A DNA stretch of 64,000 bases from DASXAI01 sp963728985 (GTDB taxonomy: Bacteria; Actinomycetota; Acidimicrobiia; Acidimicrobiales; Ilumatobacteraceae), in NCBI GenBank assembly GCA_963728985.1, contig CAVSME010000001.1, positions 930,001 to 994,000 on the forward strand, given 5' to 3'. The notes under the pieces were generated by a model that had not been told where the DNA came from, did no database searches, and saw only the letters and a program-made list of their open reading frames with translations. Positions 1-8,754 of this stretch are shown here, in pieces; within the stretch, counting starts at the first letter, position 1; every line of letters begins with the position of its first letter. The position numbers and the translations under genes are program-made.

Positions 1-1299
1 CGCGGTCGGCGCCTCGATGCCGAACGACGCGCTGCTCTGGAGCAGCAGTTCGCCATCCGCTCGGCCGAGGACGTCGCTCGGGAGCTCGGCCACATGAAGG
101 GCGCCATCATGAAGGCGGGCCAGTTGATCGGCTTCATCGCCGAGGGCCTGCCGCCGGAGGCCCAGGCCGCCCTGGCCACGTTGCAGGCCGACGTGCCGCC
201 GATGGCGCCGAGCCTGGCCGAGTCCGTCGTGCGCGCCGAACTCGGCGCCGACCCCGACCGGCTGTTCCTCCAGTGGAACCCCGTGCCGCTCGCTGCCGCG
301 TCGATCGGCCAGGTGCACCGCGCCGTCCTGCGCGACGGCCGCATCGTGGCGGTCAAGGTGCAGTATCCCGGCGTCGATCGCGCCATCCGCGGCGATCTCG
401 ACAACGCCGAGCTCCTCTACCGGTTCTTCTCGTCGTTCACGTTGCGGGGCCTCGACGTCAAGGGCCTCGTCGACGAGCTGCGCTCACGCATGGGCGACGA
501 GCTCGACTACCGCCTCGAAGCCTCGAACCAGCAGGAGCTGGCGGACCGCTACCGCGGCCATCCGTTCATCCGCATCCCGGAGGTGGTGCCCGAGCTGTCG
601 ACGGGGCGGGTGCTGACCACCGAGTGGGTCGACGGCCTGACATGGGCCGAGTTCGAATCGTCGGCGTCGCCGGCGGCCAAGCAGCGCGCCGGTGAGATCC
701 TGTTCCGGTTCTCGCAGGGCTCCATCCACCGCCACGGCGTGTTCAACGGTGATCCGCATCCCGGCAACTACCGTTTCCGTGCCGACGGCTCGGTCACCTT
801 CCTCGACTTCGGTCTGGTGAAGCGGTGGACGGCGGGTGAATGGGAGCGGCTGGCGCCGTGCCTCGACGCCATCGTCGTCGACCGCGACCCCGACGCCCTC
901 ATCGCCGCCATGGAGGCCGCTCGCTTCCTCCCCAAGGGCACGGGGCTCGATCCCCAGCTGGTCTACGACTACGTCTCCAGCCCGTACGTGCCCTACCTCT
1001 CGGACACGTTCACCTACACCCGGAGCTTCGTCGGCGACACGCTGTCCACGATCCTCGATCTCAACGGGCCGTACGCCGAGGTGATCCGCACCTTGAACAT
1101 GCCGGCGTCGTTCGTGATCCTGGACCGGGTGGTCTGGGGCATGAGCGCGCTGCTCGGCAAGCTCGGCGCCAGCGGTCCGTGGAAGGGCATGCTCCTCGAG
1201 TACCGCAAGAACGCACCACCCTGCACGGCGCTCGGCGTGCAGGAAGCCGAGTGGCTCGCCCGTCAGGCGGACCCACTCGGTTCCCGTGCCATCGGCTAG
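1..1299 (+). CDS. ABC1/AarF (UbiB-type) atypical kinase, 5' partial
   Basis: The reading frame is open from the first base of the window, so the start lies upstream; 432 residues are visible. Family landmarks appear in order: a KxGQ-type segment (MKGAIMKAGQ), the alanine-rich nucleotide loop AAASIGQVH, the lysine strand VAVKVQYPG, the ELDYRLEA acidic motif, the catalytic region FNGDPHPGNY, and the metal-binding DFG (FLDFGLVK). UbiB/AarF proteins are ATPase/kinase-like factors for lipid or quinone metabolism; the physiological substrate cannot be read from sequence. The next gene starts inside its last codons, so the two are probably co-transcribed. Confidence 0.9.
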   Translation, partial: RGRRLDAERRAALEQQFAIRSAEDVARELGHMKGAIMKAGQLIGFIAEGLPPEAQAALATLQADVPPMAPSLAESVVRAELGADPDRLFLQWNPVPLAAASIGQVHRAVLRDGRIVAVKVQYPGVDRAIRGDLDNAELLYRFFSSFTLRGLDVKGLVDELRSRMGDELDYRLEASNQQELADRYRGHPFIRIPEVVPELSTGRVLTTEWVDGLTWAEFESSASPAAKQRAGEILFRFSQGSIHRHGVFNGDPHPGNYRFRADGSVTFLDFGLVKRWTAGEWERLAPCLDAIVVDRDPDALIAAMEAARFLPKGTGLDPQLVYDYVSSPYVPYLSDTFTYTRSFVGDTLSTILDLNGPYAEVIRTLNMPASFVILDRVVWGMSALLGKLGASGPWKGMLLEYRKNAPPCTALGVQEAEWLARQADPLGSRAIG

Positions 1300-2176
1300 C
1301 CCCGACCGTCGCGACGAGCTCCTCGCCGTCGGCGCGCTCGTGTGGGCGGCGGCGCTGTTCGGCAGCAGCTTCGTCGTGGTGAAGGGCGCACTCGACGACA
1401 TGCGCCCCGTGCCGTATCTGGCGGCCCGCTTCTCCCTCGCCGCGCTCGTCTTCGCCGCGCTGGCACGGGGGCGCCGCTCCGGCCCGGGCGAGCTCGGCCT
1501 CGCCCTGCGCGCCGGCGTCACCTACGCCATCGCCAACGTGTGCCAGACGATCGGGCTGGAGCGCATCACGCCGGCCACGTCGGCGTTCCTGACGTACCTG
1601 CTCGTCGTCGCCGTGCCCGTCCTGCAGTTCGTGTTCGCCGCCGTGCGCCCGTCGCGGACGACCGTGCTGGCGATCGCCATCTCCGTAGCCGGCCTCGTGC
1701 TCCTGACGGGCGGGAGCGTCGGGTTCGGCTTCGGATCGCTGATCACCGTCGTCGGCGCCGTGCTGTTCGGCCTCCACATCATCCAGATCGGCGCCGCCGC
1801 CGTCCGCTTCGACGTCGTGCGCTTCAATGCCATCCAGGTCGGCGTGGTGGCCCTGGTCCTCCTCCCCTTCGTGCCGTTCACGGGCGGTGTGCCCACGGGC
1901 GGCGAGTCGTGGCTGGTGATCGTGTACGCCGCCCTCTTCGTGACCGTCGGGACCTTCCTGCCGTGGATGTGGGCGCAGCGCCACCTCCCGCCGACGAGGG
2001 CGGCCCTGGTGCTGCTGATGGAGCCGGTGTTCGCCGCCATCACCTCGTACGCCACCGGGGAGCGGCTGACCACGGCCGCCCTCGTCGGGGCGATCCTCAT
2101 CCTCGCCGGAGCGGCGCTGGCCGAGCTGTCGGCGGCCATCGCGGGGCGGGTGAGCAGACCGGGCACGGCAGCGTGA
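1286..2176 (+). CDS. EamA/DMT-family transporter
   Basis: A 296-residue integral membrane protein with about ten hydrophobic segments in two similar halves, as expected for drug/metabolite transporters with two EamA domains. The first half opens with LVWAAALFGSSFVVVKGAL, a typical first helix; the second repeat begins near residue 150. GTG start at 1286, overlapping the end of the AarF-like gene by 14 bases. The protein should act in the cytoplasmic membrane as a metabolite exporter or permease; substrate unknown. The long antisense reading frames across it are high-GC artefacts. Confidence 0.9.
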   Translation: MPSASPDRRDELLAVGALVWAAALFGSSFVVVKGALDDMRPVPYLAARFSLAALVFAALARGRRSGPGELGLALRAGVTYAIANVCQTIGLERITPATSAFLTYLLVVAVPVLQFVFAAVRPSRTTVLAIAISVAGLVLLTGGSVGFGFGSLITVVGAVLFGLHIIQIGAAAVRFDVVRFNAIQVGVVALVLLPFVPFTGGVPTGGESWLVIVYAALFVTVGTFLPWMWAQRHLPPTRAALVLLMEPVFAAITSYATGERLTTAALVGAILILAGAALAELSAAIAGRVSRPGTAA

Positions 2177-2196
2177 CGTACAGCGCACCGAAGCCT

Positions 2197-2214
2197 CTTG
2201 ACCCTCTGGTCAAG
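2197..2214. promoter_or_regulatory. Perfect palindrome, probable operator
   Basis: CTTGACC-CTCT-GGTCAAG is a perfect 7-bp inverted repeat with a 4-base spacer. It lies 21 bases after the EamA stop and 52 bases before the ATG of the ferritin-like operon. The symmetry and size suit a homodimeric repressor such as a TetR or GntR type; the regulator is not in the window. The left half also resembles a TTGACC -35 element, so binding would occlude a promoter. Confidence 0.5.
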
Positions 2215-2266
2215 GCGCCCGGTAGATTGCCCCGAACGACGTGACGAAGCCTGGGGGTTCGTACAC

Positions 2267-2914
2267 ATGGCCGACCCGAAAAAGGGAAGGGCGCCCTTCG
2301 CGCCATGGGACCGGCGGGAGCTGCCCGGGTCGTTCAGCGTCGACGAGTCCGCGCGCCGCGTGGGCAACTACAAGTGGATCGAGATGAAGCTGTTCGAGGC
2401 GCTCGGCGGCTGGGTGGCCACGGTGCCCGAACTCGACGTCAAGATGCGTCTCGGCACCCACTGCTACCACCACGCCTGGCATGCCGACCTGTGGCACAAG
2501 CGCTTACCCGAGCTGCGGGAGATGAACCCGGACCGCCTCACCCAGCCGGCCAACGCCGAGCTGGAGGCGTTCGTAGAGGCGATGACGGCGCCGGAAGGCC
2601 CCGGCCTGACCATCGAGAAGCTGGTCGGCGTCTACCGGGTGCTCATCCCGCACAAGATCGCCGCGTACACGTACCACCTGAACAACACGTCGACGATCAC
2701 CGACGCTCCCACCATCCGCTCCCTGAAGTTCATCCTGCAGGACGAGTTCGAGGACTGGCGCGACGGCGAGATGCTCCTGCAATCGCTGATCGAGACGCCC
2801 GCCGATGTGGAGCGGGCCTCTCGCCATCAGGCACAATTGGAGACGCTGATCCTCGCCGCCGGCGGCGTCGCCGGACCGGGATCGATCGGCAACAACCAGG
2901 AGGCAATGGGCTGA
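2267..2914 (+). CDS. Ferritin-like protein of unknown function (first of a pair)
   Basis: 215 residues from the ATG at 2267; an upstream in-frame start at 2198 would lie in the palindrome and is less likely. The protein is helical, with clustered metal-ligand-like residues: HCYHHAWHADLWH near residues 65-77 and DEFEDWRDGE near 160, a spacing that suggests a four-helix bundle with a possible di-metal site. No named family is confidently recognised. The stop overlaps the ATG of the next gene, also ferritin-like, which suggests a two-component or duplicated function. Confidence 0.7.
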   Translation: MADPKKGRAPFAPWDRRELPGSFSVDESARRVGNYKWIEMKLFEALGGWVATVPELDVKMRLGTHCYHHAWHADLWHKRLPELREMNPDRLTQPANAELEAFVEAMTAPEGPGLTIEKLVGVYRVLIPHKIAAYTYHLNNTSTITDAPTIRSLKFILQDEFEDWRDGEMLLQSLIETPADVERASRHQAQLETLILAAGGVAGPGSIGNNQEAMG

Positions 2915-3792
2915 TGCGACAGTTCTTCCCGGTCGAGGACCTCGCCCGCGACGAGCGCTTCTCCACGATCACCATGCGGGACCGCATGAGCGATCCACGC
3001 GCCGGGGGCGCCGGTGCCTCGGCCAACCCCCAGCACCGGCGGACGAGCAGCCGCTTGACGCCCGATCGTCTCGACGCCTCCGACACTGCCCGCGCCCTGA
3101 TGCACGGGATCTTCGTCGGCGAGATCCAGGCCCTCGAAGGGGCCGGGCGGACGTGCTGGGACTTCCCCACCGCCACGAAGGCCAACGTCGCCGCCGACGA
3201 GGCGCCGTTCGAGCTGAAGCTCGACATGGCCCGCCAGTGCTGGGACGAGGCTCGCCACGTCGAGATCTCGGTGAAGCTGGCGGCGTGGATGGGCTCGGAG
3301 ATCGGCGAGTTCGCCGAGAACACCGTGCTGTTCGAGGCCGCGTGCAGCCATGACCCGGTGCTGCGCCTGGCCGGCGTCAACCGGGCGCTCGAGGGGCTCG
3401 CCATCGACGTCTTCACCACGATGAAGGAGTTCGGCGACCTGGCCGGGGATCCGTTCCTGGAGTTCTGCGAGGACTGGATGCTGGCCGACGAGGTCACCCA
3501 CGTGAAGATGGGCTCGGACTGGCTGCGCCGCCTCACCGAGACGGACCCGGCCCGGCGCACGCAGGCGCTCGAGTTCCAGGCCGTCGTGGACAAGCTCTTC
3601 TCCTACGGCGGTCAGCGGTCGGACTCCACCGACTCGATCTTCGGCCTCGCCCGACGGTTCCGGGAGCTGGCCGGCTTCACGGGCGACGAGATCGAGGAGA
3701 TCGCCGAACTGTCGAACGCCGCCCTCAATGAGGCCAAGGAGCGGCGGGCCCAACTCCGCCAGGAGGCCGCCGCCGCCCTCGGCGGGCGCTGA
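2914..3792 (+). CDS. Ferritin-like (DUF455-like) protein
   Basis: 292 residues. Diiron/ferritin-like landmarks are visible: EIQALEGAGR, then MARQCWDEARHVEI with the classic E-x-x-H pair, and later EDWMLADEVTHVKMG with a second DE-x-x-H. This matches the DUF455/ferritin-like superfamily. Role unknown; oxygen-activating or metal-storage chemistry is possible. It is coupled by ATGA overlaps to the genes on both sides, so it belongs to a four-gene operon ending in an alpha/beta hydrolase. Confidence 0.8.
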   Translation: MRQFFPVEDLARDERFSTITMRDRMSDPRAGGAGASANPQHRRTSSRLTPDRLDASDTARALMHGIFVGEIQALEGAGRTCWDFPTATKANVAADEAPFELKLDMARQCWDEARHVEISVKLAAWMGSEIGEFAENTVLFEAACSHDPVLRLAGVNRALEGLAIDVFTTMKEFGDLAGDPFLEFCEDWMLADEVTHVKMGSDWLRRLTETDPARRTQALEFQAVVDKLFSYGGQRSDSTDSIFGLARRFRELAGFTGDEIEEIAELSNAALNEAKERRAQLRQEAAAALGGR

Positions 3793-4346
3793 TGGCGGTC
3801 ACCGTCACGCCACAGGAGTTCACGTACGTCTCGTTCGAGGCACCGGCCATCGAAGCACTGCTCACGGGGCTCCTCGATCGGCTGGGCATGGCGGAACGGT
3901 CGCTGCGGGTGGAGGTCAACGAGGCGTCGCCGGTCGTGCGCATCGTGGCCGAGGACGGCGATCCCATCGTCATCCAGGCCGACAGCGGCGCCTTCGAGGA
4001 GCCGAAGCGACCTCGCGCGCTGTCCGCGGCCAACGTGGTGACCAACGCCGGGCGCGTGCTGCTGCGCCTGCGCGATCGTACGGACGGCACCTTCGCCGAC
4101 GCGCCCGCCGACACCGAGCTCACGCTCGCCCAGACCGCGGCGTGGGACACGTATTGCGTCGGCCGCATCGGTCGACTCGGCTATGAGGTGCACGAGCCGA
4201 GGTGGCGGTACAACTACCGCAACCGCCACGGATTCAGCGACGCCGCCGATGCCATCTTCGACCGGCTCTGGAGTGACGATCAGCTGACCTGGGCCGAGCT
4301 GTCGGCGCTGTCCGACGACGCCGTGGCCGCATCGGTGGCCTCGTGA
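3792..4346 (+). CDS. Hypothetical protein in the ferritin-like operon
   Basis: 184 residues, no family recognised. The protein is acidic and mixed alpha/beta with no signal peptide or membrane span. Its C-terminal half has an aromatic/basic stretch (EPRWRYNYRNRHGFSDAA). It overlaps the previous gene by one base (TGATG) and the next by four, so translational coupling is likely. Function can only be guessed from the operon: a partner of the ferritin-like proteins or the hydrolase. Confidence 0.75.
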   Translation: MAVTVTPQEFTYVSFEAPAIEALLTGLLDRLGMAERSLRVEVNEASPVVRIVAEDGDPIVIQADSGAFEEPKRPRALSAANVVTNAGRVLLRLRDRTDGTFADAPADTELTLAQTAAWDTYCVGRIGRLGYEVHEPRWRYNYRNRHGFSDAADAIFDRLWSDDQLTWAELSALSDDAVAASVAS

Positions 4347-5305
4347 CGGAGATCCGCACCCGCACCGCCCACGTCAACGGCGTCCACCTCGACCTCCTCG
4401 AGTCCGGTCCCGCCGACGGGCCGGTCGTGCTGCTGTCGCACGGCTTCCCGGAGAGCTCGTGGTCGTGGCGCCACCAGCTCCCCGTCCTCGGCGATGCCGG
4501 CTGGCACGTCATCGCACCGGACCAGCGCGGCTACGGCGCCTCGTCGCGCCCGGCTGAGGTCGACGCCTACGGGACCGACTCGCTGAGCGCCGACCTCATC
4601 GGCCTCCTCGACGAGACCGGCCAGGACCAGGCCGTGTTCGTGGGCCACGACTGGGGTGCCCTGATCGTGTGGGATCTCGTCCGGCTGCATCCCGATCGAG
4701 TGCGCGCCGTCGTGGGCGTGAGCGTCCCGTTCATCGACTGGCCGGCGCCGCCGCTCGCGATCTTCCGGGAGCGCTTCGGCGACAACTTCTTCTACATCGT
4801 CTACTTCCAGGACGTCGGCCCGGCCGAGCGCGAGCTGGAAGCCGATGTCCGCCGCACCATGCACAACATCCTGTGGTCGGCGTCGGCGGCCGGCGCCGAG
4901 CGAGAGCCGCCGGTCCTGCCCGCCGCCGGTACCGGCTTCCTGGACGTGATGGGCGAGTGGCCCGAGGGCCTGCCGGCGTGGCTGACCGCCGACGACCTCG
5001 ACCGCTACACGAAGGCGTTCGAGACGTCGGGCTTCTTCGGCCCGGTGTCCTACTACCGCAACCTCGACGCCGACCGGGAGCGAGTCAAGGACGTCTCGCC
5101 GTCCACGCTGACGATGCCGAGCTTCTTCATCGGCGGTCTCCTCGACGGCGTCATCTCCCGCGATCCGTCGGGCGTCGAGCGCATGCGGGCCCAGCTGCCG
5201 GGCTACCGGGGTGACGTCTTGCTCCCCGGCGTCGGGCACTGGACGCAACAGGAGGCACCCCAGGCGTTCAACGAGGCCCTCCTGGGCTTCCTCGCCGGGG
5301 TGTAG
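4343..5305 (+). CDS. Alpha/beta hydrolase, epoxide-hydrolase-like
   Basis: 320 residues with the epoxide hydrolase signature: oxyanion motif HGFPESSWSW, the DQRGYGAS strand, and VGHDWGALI in which Asp (nucleophile elbow GHDWG) replaces serine, as in epoxide hydrolases and haloalkane dehalogenases. The catalytic His is in GVGHWTQQEAP near the C-terminus. The expected reaction is hydrolysis of an epoxide to a diol through a covalent ester; substrate unknown. GTG start overlapping the upstream gene by four bases. Last gene of the operon, convergent with the next. Confidence 0.9.
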   Translation: MTEIRTRTAHVNGVHLDLLESGPADGPVVLLSHGFPESSWSWRHQLPVLGDAGWHVIAPDQRGYGASSRPAEVDAYGTDSLSADLIGLLDETGQDQAVFVGHDWGALIVWDLVRLHPDRVRAVVGVSVPFIDWPAPPLAIFRERFGDNFFYIVYFQDVGPAERELEADVRRTMHNILWSASAAGAEREPPVLPAAGTGFLDVMGEWPEGLPAWLTADDLDRYTKAFETSGFFGPVSYYRNLDADRERVKDVSPSTLTMPSFFIGGLLDGVISRDPSGVERMRAQLPGYRGDVLLPGVGHWTQQEAPQAFNEALLGFLAGV

Positions 5306-5309
5306 AGCG

Positions 5310-5645
5310 TCACCTCAAATCGTGCGCGCTGATCCCTTCGAGGAGCTCGATGTCGGGCGCGCCGGTCAGGAGCCCACGGCACGACTCGGCCATCTCCACC
5401 ATGTCGGCGGAGTCGAAGTGAGCCCGCTGGGCGGCCGGCGACTCCCACTTCTCCACCACCAGGAACCGCCCCGGGGTGCTCACCGAGGCGCACAGATCGA
5501 TGTTGCGGCACCCCGGGTGCATGCGGCTGACCACGACGTACTTGGCCAGGACCGGGAGCAGGCGCTCCGAGCGGGCGGCGTCGAAGCGGAGCGTCACGAT
5601 GGTCAGCTCGACATCGCCGTTCCCGTCGATCGTTTCGTCTGTCAC
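5310..5645 (-). CDS. Antibiotic biosynthesis monooxygenase (ABM)-domain protein
   Basis: 111 residues, about the size of a single dimeric alpha/beta-barrel ABM domain. The core motif is present: a first strand ELTIVTLRFD, then HPGCRNIDLCASV and FLVVEKWESPAAQRAHFDS, typical of YgiN/LsrG-type proteins. These are cofactor-independent monooxygenases or quinone/heme-binding enzymes; the substrate is not predictable. It lies tail-to-tail with the epoxide-hydrolase gene, five bases apart. Confidence 0.85.
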   Translation of the reverse strand: MTDETIDGNGDVELTIVTLRFDAARSERLLPVLAKYVVVSRMHPGCRNIDLCASVSTPGRFLVVEKWESPAAQRAHFDSADMVEMAESCRGLLTGAPDIELLEGISAHDLR

Positions 5646-5839
5646 AAACCCGTCACCCCATCGCTGCGCGAGATACTGCCGACGGCCACTCCCCGGCCGG
5701 CCGCGCTCCGTGGGGAAAAGCCGTGCTCAGGACAGGAGTCGGGGGTTGACCTGCTCGGTATCGTAGAGCCGTTCCTGCTCCTGCGATTCGAGGCCCTCGA
5801 TTCCGTTCGAGCCCGCACACCGACAAGAGGAGTTCCACC

Positions 5840-6778
5840 TTGCCGAAGGAGCGAGTCGAGCGTGACGAAGAAGATCTCGTACGCCTGTACCTCACGGACA
5901 TCGGTCAGTACCCGCTCCTCACCAAGGACGACGAGGTTCGCCTGGCCAAGGCCATCGAGGGCGGTACGGCAGCGCTCGAGGAGTTCGACCGGCTCGGCAA
6001 GGAGCTGAACGCCGCCCGCAAGCGGGAGCTGCGCAAGCACATCCGTGAGGGCGAGGACGCCGAGCGCACCTTCGTGCAGTCGAACCTGCGGCTCGTGGTC
6101 TCGATCGCCAAGAAGTACCAGGCCTCGGGCCTGCCGCTCCTGGACCTGATCCAGGAAGGCAACCTCGGCCTGATGCACGCCGTCGAGAAGTTCGACTGGC
6201 GCAAGGGCTTCAAGTTCTCCACGTACGCCACGTGGTGGATCCGCCAGGCCATCACCCGGGGGATCGCCAACACCGGCCGCACCATCCGCCTGCCCGTCCA
6301 CGCCGGCGACACCCTGGCCCGCCTGCAGAAGGCCCGTGCCCGCCTCGAGCTGAAGCTGGGCCGCCCGGCCACCCTCGCTGAGCTGTCGGCCGAGGTGGAG
6401 ATGCCCGAGGACAAGGTCACCGAAGCGCTGCGGTTCGCCGCCGAGCCGCTGTCGCTGTCGGAGCCGCTGCGCGAGGACGGCGACGCCGAGCTGGGCGACG
6501 TGGTCGAGGATCGGTCGGCCGAGTCACCCTTCGAGGTGGCGGCCACGGCCCTGCTGCCCGAGGAGATCAACCGGCTCCTGGCCCCGCTCGACGACCGCGA
6601 GCGCGAGATCCTCAAGCTCCGCTTCGGACTCGATCGGGGCGAGCCCCGCACGCTGGAAGAGGTCGGCGAGCACTTCAACCTGACCCGTGAGCGCATCCGC
6701 CAGATCGAGGCGCGGGCCATGTCGAAGCTGCGCCACCCGTCGTCGGACACGGGCGCCAGGGACCTGCTCGCCGTCTAG
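5840..6778 (+). CDS. RNA polymerase sigma-70 factor, RpoD/SigB-like (group 1/2)
   Basis: 312 residues. Region 1.2 (DLVRLYLTDIGQYPLLTKDDE), region 2 (NLRLVVSIAKKYQ, then LLDLIQEGNLGLMHAVEKFD and KFSTYATWWIRQAI), region 3 and region 4 with the helix-turn-helix TLEEVGEHFNLTRERIRQIE are all intact. The acidic N-terminal region 1.1 is missing, so it is either a short primary sigma or a primary-like alternative sigma. TTG start at 5840 preceded by a GAGG-type ribosome binding site. It lies directly upstream of tRNA-Sec. Confidence 0.92.
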   Translation: MPKERVERDEEDLVRLYLTDIGQYPLLTKDDEVRLAKAIEGGTAALEEFDRLGKELNAARKRELRKHIREGEDAERTFVQSNLRLVVSIAKKYQASGLPLLDLIQEGNLGLMHAVEKFDWRKGFKFSTYATWWIRQAITRGIANTGRTIRLPVHAGDTLARLQKARARLELKLGRPATLAELSAEVEMPEDKVTEALRFAAEPLSLSEPLREDGDAELGDVVEDRSAESPFEVAATALLPEEINRLLAPLDDREREILKLRFGLDRGEPRTLEEVGEHFNLTRERIRQIEARAMSKLRHPSSDTGARDLLAV

Positions 6779-6788
6779 TCTTCGGCCC

Positions 6789-6881
6789 GGAGGTGTCTGG
6801 GCACCTGGTGGGCTCCACCGCCTTCAAAGCGGCCGGGACGGGCGACCCCCGTCCGGCGGGTTCGATTCCCGTCCACCTCCG
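6789..6881 (+). tRNA. selC: tRNA-Sec (anticodon TCA)
   Basis: A 93-base tRNA with a TCA anticodon in the loop CTTCAAA, a long acceptor arm (GGAGGTG pairing with CACCTCC), a very long GC-rich variable arm, and a T-arm GGGTTCGATTCCC. Long variable arm plus TCA anticodon identify a UGA-decoding selenocysteine tRNA. Its presence implies that the organism makes selenoproteins; selA, selB and selD are not in the window. The 3' part serves as the attachment site of a small integrated element. Confidence 0.93.
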
Positions 6882-6882
6882 C
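6849..6882 (+). repeat. attL: 3' end of tRNA-Sec
   Basis: 34-base segment covering the end of the variable arm, the T-arm and the acceptor 3' strand. It is identical to the copy at 9607-9640. It leaves a functional tRNA at the left side of the element. Confidence 0.85.
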
Positions 6883-6910
6883 TGGTCACAGGCTCTCTTG
6901 GGGCCTGTGG

Positions 6911-7815
6911 TCACAATCTGGTCACAGAATCGCCGCCAAGCAGGTCATCGGCCCGGAGGGCGGCGTCCTCGTCGTCGCCCGGCAGCACGTGGGCGTACAC
7001 CTTCAAGGTGACGCCGATGTCGGCGTGGCTGATCCTCTGAGACACGACCTTGACCCCCACCCCCGAGGCGAGCGCCGCCGTGGCGTAGCTGTGGCGGAGG
7101 TCGTGGGAGGCGGGTTCGCGGCAGCCCGGTCCGCCGCCAGCGTCTCAAACAGGTTGGAGAAAGCCTCCGGGTTGGGTGCCGAACCGTCGGCGACCGTGAC
7201 TACCAGCCCTCCCGTGTCCTGCCAACCGCCGCCCATGAGCAGGCGCTCCTCGGCCTGGGCCGCTTCCACCCCCTGAGCGCCGCGACCGTCCTCGGCCCGA
7301 TCGAGATGGTGCGGTTTCCCCGGGCTGTCTTCGGGGTCGACGTAGCGATGGTGGTGCTGCTGTAGCGGATGCCGTCGAGCGGATCGTCACCGTGGCCGCG
7401 GCCAGGTCGACGTCGGACCAGCGGAGCCCGAGCACCTCGCCGCGGCGCATCCCCGTGGTGGCCATCAGCGCCCAACCCCCGCCCAACGGTGCGAGCTCGT
7501 CGACGCGGTGAACGTCCGGAGTTGCTCGGCCGTCCATGCCTTCATCTCCGGGGCTTGGCCCCGAGGCGGATCGGCGGCGTCACACGGGTTGCGCACCAGC
7601 CGTCCCCACCGCACCCCGTCACGGAACGCCTTCGACAGCAGGCCGTGCAGGTTGCGCACCGTCTTGGGCGAGAGGCCCGCGCCGAGCCCCCGGCGCGTCT
7701 CGGTGCGGCCTTGGTCCAGCAGGCGGCCGTAGAGGATGTTCAACATCGACCTGTCGACCTCGGCGAGCTGGGCCGTGCCGATCGTCGGTACCACGTGCCG
7801 TGGTGGTCGAGCCGG
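6911..7815 (-). pseudogene. Tyrosine integrase, decayed, tRNA-Sec element
   Basis: Read on the minus strand, fragments in different frames make one tyrosine recombinase. N-terminal/core-binding part: LSPKTVRNLHGLLSKAFRDG. Catalytic domain start: MATTGMRRGEVLGLRWSDVD with the first catalytic Arg. Final part: HDLRHSYATAALASG with the His-x-x-Arg-His box, then ISHADIGVTLKVYAHV with the Tyr nucleophile. At least two frame changes and a missing N-terminus mean no single product. It ends 29 bases from attL, as expected for the integrase of this element. Confidence 0.8.
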
Positions 7816-7938
7816 CGCAGACGGTCGTAGACACGGCCGTGGAATGGAAGCGGGTCTGAGCGCCCGCTGCGCTTCGCTCGATCCGTCGGGTGACCTTCGG
7901 CCCTGTCTCGCCCGCTCTGATCTCGGGATGCTGGTGTC

Positions 7939-8370
7939 GTGTTTGCACACAACGCGTGCTGGTACCGGTTCCTCGGGGCGGTCGGGGTGGTGGCGGCGCT
8001 CGTCGCCGCCGGCTGCGGACCCGACCCGCCCGATGGGCCCACCATCGCGACGCTGAGCGATTTCTCGATCCAGCTGACCTCGACCCCGGTGCACGTGGGT
8101 CAGAACGAGTTCCTCATCCGCAACCAGGGACCGTCGGAGCACGAGCTGGTCGCGTTTCAGATCGATCAGCCCGTCGCCGACCTTGCAATCACGCCTGAGG
8201 GCGACCTCGACGAAGACGCGCTGACCAACGTGAGCGACGGCAAGAACCTGGCGCCCTTCACGACCTCGACCCGCATAGTGGACCTCCCCGGACCGGGCAC
8301 CTACATGTTCGTGTGCAATCTGCCGGGTCACTTCCAGCGGGGCATGTACGTGACCGTCACGCTGCCGTGA
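7939..8370 (+). CDS. Cupredoxin-like lipoprotein
   Basis: 143 residues. The N-terminus has a hydrophobic helix ending in a lipobox (VAAGC), so the mature protein should be membrane-anchored outside the cell. The C-terminal half has a blue-copper pattern: a conserved region with His (SEHELVAF) and the terminal ligand loop CNLPGHFQRGM, which supplies Cys, His and Met of a type-1 copper site. Probable periplasmic electron carrier, in the plastocyanin/sulfocyanin fold. It is the cargo of the tRNA-Sec element. Confidence 0.8.
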   Translation: MFAHNACWYRFLGAVGVVAALVAAGCGPDPPDGPTIATLSDFSIQLTSTPVHVGQNEFLIRNQGPSEHELVAFQIDQPVADLAITPEGDLDEDALTNVSDGKNLAPFTTSTRIVDLPGPGTYMFVCNLPGHFQRGMYVTVTLP

Positions 8371-8754
8371 CGGCCGTATCTGCGAGGTGGTTTGCTCCTT
8401 CGCGCGTATGCGCCGCCTGTCTCGGGTTCAGACCGAAGTGCGCCGCCTTCGCGAATCATCACCCGGACCTCGAGGACGTGTGGAGCGGCACTACGGAACG
8501 GGAACGGAAGGCGCTCCGGGTTAGCCCGGCGGACTAGGTGCCGTGTCAGCGAACGTTTTCGGGTGTCCAGTTCGCACCAGATCAGGGCAATCGGGCGCCT
8601 CAAGTGTGGCTTCAGCCGGTCCGTTTTCCGATGACCCACTCTCGATCGTGAGCCCGAAGACGGAGCGCAGGCAACTGCGCCGCTCCGAGACGGAGGTTGA
8701 GCCAGCCACGAGCGATCGCGAACGGCTGGCGTCGGTGGAGCAATCGGCGCCTGG
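8371..8754. other. Non-coding stretch in the tRNA-Sec element
   Basis: 384 bases between the cupredoxin and the membrane-protein gene. Only short overlapping frames with no recognisable protein are present, and no clear terminator or repeat is seen. A 24-base run near 8540-8570 is AT-richer than its surroundings and may hold a promoter, but no consensus boxes are convincing. Confidence 0.4.

Noticed and set aside
1061..2188. Long antisense frames over the AarF/EamA genes and elsewhere
   Set aside because: Arginine/alanine/proline-rich translations without domains, typical third-position-GC shadows.
5740..5770. TTGACC as a -35 box of the sigma factor gene
   Set aside because: No matching -10 element at 16-18 bases was found.
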